Source: an uncultured Parabacteroides sp. (GTDB lineage Bacteria > Bacteroidota > Bacteroidia > Bacteroidales > Tannerellaceae). From it: a stretch of 64,000 nucleotides of DNA. Under the pieces are notes generated by a model, which saw only the letters and a program-made list of their open reading frames with translations, was not told where the DNA came from and searched no databases. Numbering within the stretch: the first letter of the stretch is position 1; every line of letters starts with the position of its first letter. The stretch lies in the NCBI GenBank assembly GCA_944325345.1, contig CALUZV010000015.1:21289-85288 (forward strand), read 5' to 3'. Of the stretch, positions 60,864 to 64,000 are shown in pieces. The translations under genes and the position numbers were made by a program.

Positions 60864-60871
60864 CAAAATTA
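60864..60871 (-). promoter_or_regulatory. -7 box of the PurF-like gene
   Basis: TAATTTTG, minus strand, 32 bases upstream of the start and overlapping the end of the kinase gene. Confidence 0.6.
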
Positions 60872-61984
60872 CAAAAAAGCCGAAGATGTCGCAAGCCAAG
60901 GTTTCATAAAAGCATCCATCTCGGCTGCATGTTCCTCCAAACTCTGCAACAATTTGAACTGGGCACGGGTGCGGACCAGGTTGTGTTCCGGGTACTGTAT
61001 TTTATAATAGGTATCGCCATTCAGATAGTCGGTCAGGAAACGGACGGTCTGCATATACGTCAGCAAGCGTCCGCCGTAAGGAAGGAGCCGTATCTCTTCG
61101 TCCGTCAAGAATGCCTTTGCCGTTTCCATGTATCCCCGTGTGTAGGCTTCGAAGATGGGAAGGTTTACGCCGACGCGCTCCAGATCGCGGTCGTCTTCCG
61201 CCCCCGTATTCCCGGCTGTGCGGATAAAATCGCCGATGTCGGAGAGGACAAAGCCCGGCATGACCGTATCCAAATCGATAACACAGAGGACTTTCTTCTC
61301 TTCGGCATCAAAGAGGATGTTGTTTACCTTCGTATCACAGTGGTTCGTGCGTTTCTTCAGCTTTCCGTCCCGATAGAGGCGTTCCTGGATGCACATCGCC
61401 TCCGCGCGGCGTCCGATTTCGTCGATTAAGTCCTTCACCTCGCCTACCCGACCGGCCTTGTCGTCGGCAACGGCCTCGCGGAACTGCTGCAGGCGGAATT
61501 CCATATTGTGAAAATTCGGTATCGTCTCGCCCAGAGCCCCTTCCGGCAGGTCGGCGAGCATGGCTTGGAAATCGCCGAAGGCTCGCCCGGCCTCGTAAGA
61601 CAATTCGGGGGTTACTTCCTCATAGCTGACACTGCGCGGAATGAACAGACTGACGCGCCAGTAGTTCTCGCCATCGAAATAATACGGTTTTCCATCCTTC
61701 GCCGGGAAGAAAGTCAAGACTTTGCGGTCTATGTCCGCCTCGCCCCGCGCCTCCAACTTCTTGCGGATATGCGACGTAACCCTCTGGACGTTGTTTTGCA
61801 ACATATCCACGTTCGTAAAAATCAAATGATTGATGCGCTGCAAAACATACTTCACCTCGCCCTTCTCGTTCGTAACCCGCAACGTATCATTGATATGCCC
61901 ATTACCAAACGGCTCGGCATCCACCACCTTTTCCGGCAGCTCGAAATGCGCCAAAATATCCAGCAGTTCTTCTTTTGTCTTCAT
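60869..61984 (-). CDS. N-acetylhexosamine 1-kinase-like phosphotransferase
   Basis: A 371-residue aminoglycoside-phosphotransferase-fold kinase. It has FGNGHINDTLRV (nucleotide loop), VLQRINHLIF, and the catalytic HCDTKVNNILFD with Asp and Asn, followed by VIDLDTVMPG with the metal-binding Asp. This combination resembles NahK, which phosphorylates GlcNAc or GalNAc at C1 in hexosamine salvage. The length of about 360 suits. It precedes the PurF-like gene with a 36-base gap. Confidence 0.85.
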   Translation of the reverse strand: MKTKEELLDILAHFELPEKVVDAEPFGNGHINDTLRVTNEKGEVKYVLQRINHLIFTNVDMLQNNVQRVTSHIRKKLEARGEADIDRKVLTFFPAKDGKPYYFDGENYWRVSLFIPRSVSYEEVTPELSYEAGRAFGDFQAMLADLPEGALGETIPNFHNMEFRLQQFREAVADDKAGRVGEVKDLIDEIGRRAEAMCIQERLYRDGKLKKRTNHCDTKVNNILFDAEEKKVLCVIDLDTVMPGFVLSDIGDFIRTAGNTGAEDDRDLERVGVNLPIFEAYTRGYMETAKAFLTDEEIRLLPYGGRLLTYMQTVRFLTDYLNGDTYYKIQYPEHNLVRTRAQFKLLQSLEEHAAEMDAFMKPWLATSSAFL

Positions 61985-62012
61985 TTTAACTCTTGTTTTT
62001 AATTATTGCGGA

Positions 62013-62020
62013 CAAATATA
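62013..62020 (-). promoter_or_regulatory. -7 box of the kinase gene
   Basis: TATATTTG, minus strand, 28 bases upstream of the start. Confidence 0.65.
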
Positions 62021-62057
62021 CGAAAAAGTTGGTTTGGATAAGGACAGGCAGGTGGCT

Positions 62058-62486
62058 TTATCCATTCAGCATCATGTCAAAATCCGTATAGGTGATGATT
62101 TTTGTATCGACAATATAATCCAGCGTCAGCAAATCATAGTCTCCCGATACCAAATAATCGGCTTGAGCAGCAATAGCCATATAAAGCAGGTAATCGTCTT
62201 TGGGGTCGCGGCAAATCGTCGGACCTTGCACCGGCTCAACCATCAAAGCTATTTCACAAAGCAGGTCGAGAAATGTCTCAGCCTGTACTTCCGATATATA
62301 TTTGCGGATGCGGGGACGATTCAGCACATCAGCCAATTCGCGCAATTGCGCCTCGCACGTTACAACCTCCACCCGTCCGCTATCTATATGGCGATGCAGC
62401 CCCGCAAGGTGTTTCCCAATCAAGAACGATATCCAGATATTGGTGTCAATGACAACACGCCACGTCCTATTTCTTCCGTTCCTCAT
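62058..62486 (-). CDS. PIN-domain toxin
   Basis: A 142-residue ribonuclease-type toxin of the PIN family (TIGR00305 subgroup). The acidic metal site is visible as VVIDTNIWISFLIG near the N-terminus, Glu in EAQLRELADVL, and DPKDDYLLYMAIAAQADYLVSGDYDLL at the C-terminal half, quoted from separate segments. All four acidic positions appear present. It overlaps the upstream antitoxin gene by 20 bases. Confidence 0.88.
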   Translation of the reverse strand: MRNGRNRTWRVVIDTNIWISFLIGKHLAGLHRHIDSGRVEVVTCEAQLRELADVLNRPRIRKYISEVQAETFLDLLCEIALMVEPVQGPTICRDPKDDYLLYMAIAAQADYLVSGDYDLLTLDYIVDTKIITYTDFDMMLNG

Positions 62487-62694
62487 ATTGCTCTTGTCTT
62501 ACGGCTTCCACCTCCCGGGTTATGTCTTCCATACTCAACTTGTCGGTACGCGTAGATTTCAGCAGACGGTCGAAACGACTGACAAAAAGAGACTTCCTAA
62601 GGCTATCAAAAATCTCCAGACGGTCTTTCTCGGGCATGGCCTGAATCAACCCGACGAATTGTTGTTTGCTAATATTCAATTGAATGGTTTCCAT
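62467..62694 (-). CDS. Antitoxin partner of the PIN toxin
   Basis: A 75-residue, strongly charged protein (METIQLNISKQQFVGLIQAM, EDITREVEAVRQEQYEERKK). Its position directly before and overlapping the PIN gene and its helical C-terminus mark it as the antitoxin. I do not recognise a named DNA-binding family. The toxin start lies inside its last codons. Confidence 0.75.
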   Translation of the reverse strand: METIQLNISKQQFVGLIQAMPEKDRLEIFDSLRKSLFVSRFDRLLKSTRTDKLSMEDITREVEAVRQEQYEERKK

Positions 62695-62754
62695 CGTGAT
62701 ATTCCTTTCTTGTTACTACATTATTAATAGGGCAACTGATTTTGGATGTTCCCT

Positions 62755-62786
62755 TAAAATAACCCGGCGATAAATCGCCGGGCTAA
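62755..62786 (-). terminator. Terminator of the DUF6261 gene
   Basis: AGCCCGGCGATTTATCGCCGGGTT on the minus strand is a near-perfect 9-bp stem, followed by ATTTTAAGG. Confidence 0.75.
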
Positions 62787-62806
62787 ACATAATTCTTCGA
62801 TTGCCT

Positions 62807-63784
62807 CTACTGCACCACCGGCCTATCATCCGGCTCCTCCGTCCCTTCGCCCGGCGTTTCGCCCTCGTCGGGGGTTTCGTCGGGAGTCTCGTCGGGCGTT
62901 TCGCCTTCATCGGGCGTCTCGTCCACGGTAGGCGTCTCGTCTTCAGATGGTTTTTCGTCGTCGGCAGGCGTGTCGGTCGGCGTTTCGTCCTCGTCGTCGC
63001 CCTTGCCGCCCTGTGCTTTGCGGCGGTTGTAGTCGGCCTCGGTCTTCTCGATGAGGCGGTTGATTGCCTTCATGAAGGCCAGCGTGTCTTCCGATTCGTG
63101 GAGGAGGTTGGCGCCGTTCGCGCGGTCCACGATTTCCTGGTAGAGCGCCGTCGCCTGCTGGCGCAACTCCTTGGTCGATACCTCGGCGGGCGCCGTCTCG
63201 TCGTCGCGCTCGCGGGACTGCTTTTCATACAAGTTGTTGAGGCGCTTGAGCTCCTCGAAGTGGGGCGTCAGGCCCATCGTCTCGACGTGCGGGGCGAGTT
63301 TCTCGCTTTCCGCGTCGCCTATCATCCCGTTGATGGTTACAGTCTCCTGTGTCTGAGGCAGTCCGGTCGCTCCGGCATAGACTTTCAGGTCGTTGTATAG
63401 GATGGTGCCGGCCTCGCGTTGGTCGGCGAGCGAGAGGTCGAGGGACTGTGCGAGGACGGTCAGGATGTACGACACCAGCGCATCGCGTTCCTTGTCGATT
63501 TGCTCCAAAGTCTTGGTAGCGAGCGTCGAGCGCGAGTTGCGCGTCCGGTCTTGCAGTTCGTCGAGGCAAGCCTGCAGCTCGTCGATCAACGCTTGGTCGA
63601 TGTAGAGCGACGCGACGCCATCCGTTTCGCTCTGAACCTCCGGCAGATCCGGCTCGCTGCCCGAGCTGCTGCCCTCTTTGAGTTCTTTCAAGATGGTTAT
63701 GACGCGGGAGAGGAAGCCGATGAACTCGGCTTTGTTAAGGCGTGCCATACCAAGGTCTTTTACTTTAATATATGTCTTCCTCAT
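62807..63784 (-). CDS. DUF6261 family protein with an acidic Thr/Pro/Glu repeat tail
   Basis: A 325-residue protein. Residues 1-240 are helical and look like the Bacteroidota DUF6261 family (VKDLGMARLNKAEFIGFLSR; QALIDELQACLDELQDRT; GLTPHFEELKRLNNLYEK). The last 75 residues are low complexity, with recurring (E/D)TPDEGETPDE blocks, nearly all acidic or Pro/Thr. Such tails can be flexible linkers or the result of local repeat growth. Met1 is used, but Met13 is possible. It has a TACATTTG -7 box at 63816-63823. Function unknown. Confidence 0.75.
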   Translation of the reverse strand: MRKTYIKVKDLGMARLNKAEFIGFLSRVITILKELKEGSSSGSEPDLPEVQSETDGVASLYIDQALIDELQACLDELQDRTRNSRSTLATKTLEQIDKERDALVSYILTVLAQSLDLSLADQREAGTILYNDLKVYAGATGLPQTQETVTINGMIGDAESEKLAPHVETMGLTPHFEELKRLNNLYEKQSRERDDETAPAEVSTKELRQQATALYQEIVDRANGANLLHESEDTLAFMKAINRLIEKTEADYNRRKAQGGKGDDEDETPTDTPADDEKPSEDETPTVDETPDEGETPDETPDETPDEGETPGEGTEEPDDRPVVQ

Positions 63785-63815
63785 ATAAATAATTGTTTTT
63801 TGATTTCACATGACG

Positions 63816-63823
63816 CAAATGTA
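63816..63823 (-). promoter_or_regulatory. -7 box of the DUF6261 gene
   Basis: TACATTTG, minus strand, 31 bases upstream of Met1. Confidence 0.65.
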
Positions 63824-63866
63824 CGATTTTTTTCCAAAACTCAATCATTTATTTCTTAGTAAATTC

Positions 63867-64000
63867 ATGGATGCAATGCAGACACCTTATCCGATACTCC
63901 GGAAATAATGGATGCAGCGCAGACATCCCGTCCGAACCTTCGGAAACAATGGATGCAATGCAAATATTCACGTCCGACGCTTCGGAAGCAATGGATGCAG
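63867..64000. repeat. Intergenic phased repeat array 10 (41-42 bp unit; runs off the window)
   Basis: ATGGATGCA starts at 63867, 63908, 63949 and 63991, with spacings of 41, 41 and 42. Units hold the dyad TCCGAACCTTCGGAA or variants (TCCGATACTCCGGAA, TCCGACGCTTCGGAA). The array continues past the window end, so the gene it abuts is unseen. Confidence 0.9.

Overview
The window is a contiguous chromosomal piece from a Bacteroidota bacterium, order Bacteroidales. The evidence is the many TAnnTTTG -7 boxes with an upstream TTTG -33 element, a fused fucokinase/GDP-fucose pyrophosphorylase (Fkp), the rpmB-rpmG-DUF4295 cluster, a type IX secretion type B sorting domain, and DUF4136, DUF4251, DUF4494 and DUF6261 proteins. 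A Tannerellaceae-like organism fits the moderately high GC and the mix of type IX secretion and sialate esterase genes, but the genus is inference. Nearly all of the window is chromosomal core. The mobile-like pieces are one serine recombinase and one PIN toxin-antitoxin pair.

Layout. 1-4.1 kb: 5' part of uvrB, a PspC-domain protein, a type B sorting-domain secreted protein, an aldose epimerase. 4.1-13.5 kb: penicillin-binding protein 1C facing a thioester alpha-2-macroglobulin lipoprotein, then a FabK/nitronate-monooxygenase-like flavoprotein. 13.7-19.2 kb: ettA, a DUF1080 secreted protein, a patatin phospholipase and a large glycosidase-like lipoprotein. 19.3-24.7 kb: an envelope operon (DUF4251, DUF4136, beta-barrel), an RluA pseudouridine synthase, and a TetR-KASIII-FabG operon. 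24.8-26.1 kb: four tRNAs and rpmB-rpmG-DUF4295. 26.3-29 kb: PHP phosphatase and sialate esterase. 29.1-33.2 kb: the aromatic amino-acid operon pheA-aminotransferase-DAHP synthase/chorismate mutase-tyrA, preceded by a Phe/Tyr-rich leader peptide and attenuator. 33.2-39.5 kb: oxyR, a His-rich small protein with a TonB receptor, and malic enzyme. 39.6-45.8 kb: two transporters, fkp, and an Mpi-like recombinase with a frame break at nine adenines. 45.9-49.2 kb: DUF4494, YggS, a dihydroorotate-dehydrogenase-like protein, lpxA. 49.3-55.4 kb: a complete RND efflux operon. 55.7-64 kb: M23 peptidase, gcvT, pepT, a PurF paralogue without the catalytic cysteine, an N-acetylhexosamine-kinase-like gene, a PIN toxin-antitoxin pair and a DUF6261 protein.

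The most unusual signal lies between the genes. Ten intergenic regions hold tandem arrays of short units, most carrying a small dyad. The unit sequence is private to each array, yet the unit length is almost constant: 41-43 bp in eight arrays, 22 bp in one, 84 bp (two inverted 42-bp halves) in one. In several arrays some copies are inverted while the dyads keep register. Every array with both flanks visible abuts at least one gene 3' end, and none lies in a divergent promoter region. By eye, seven of those nine gaps lack an ordinary hairpin-plus-T-run terminator, whereas most array-free 3' gaps have one. A constant length with non-conserved sequence suggests a process that measures DNA length (about four helical turns) rather than a spreading sequence family.

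The second notable system is a complete ribosome-mediated attenuator upstream of pheA. All coordinates and repeat spacings were read by eye; family assignments rest on recognised motifs, not on database searches.
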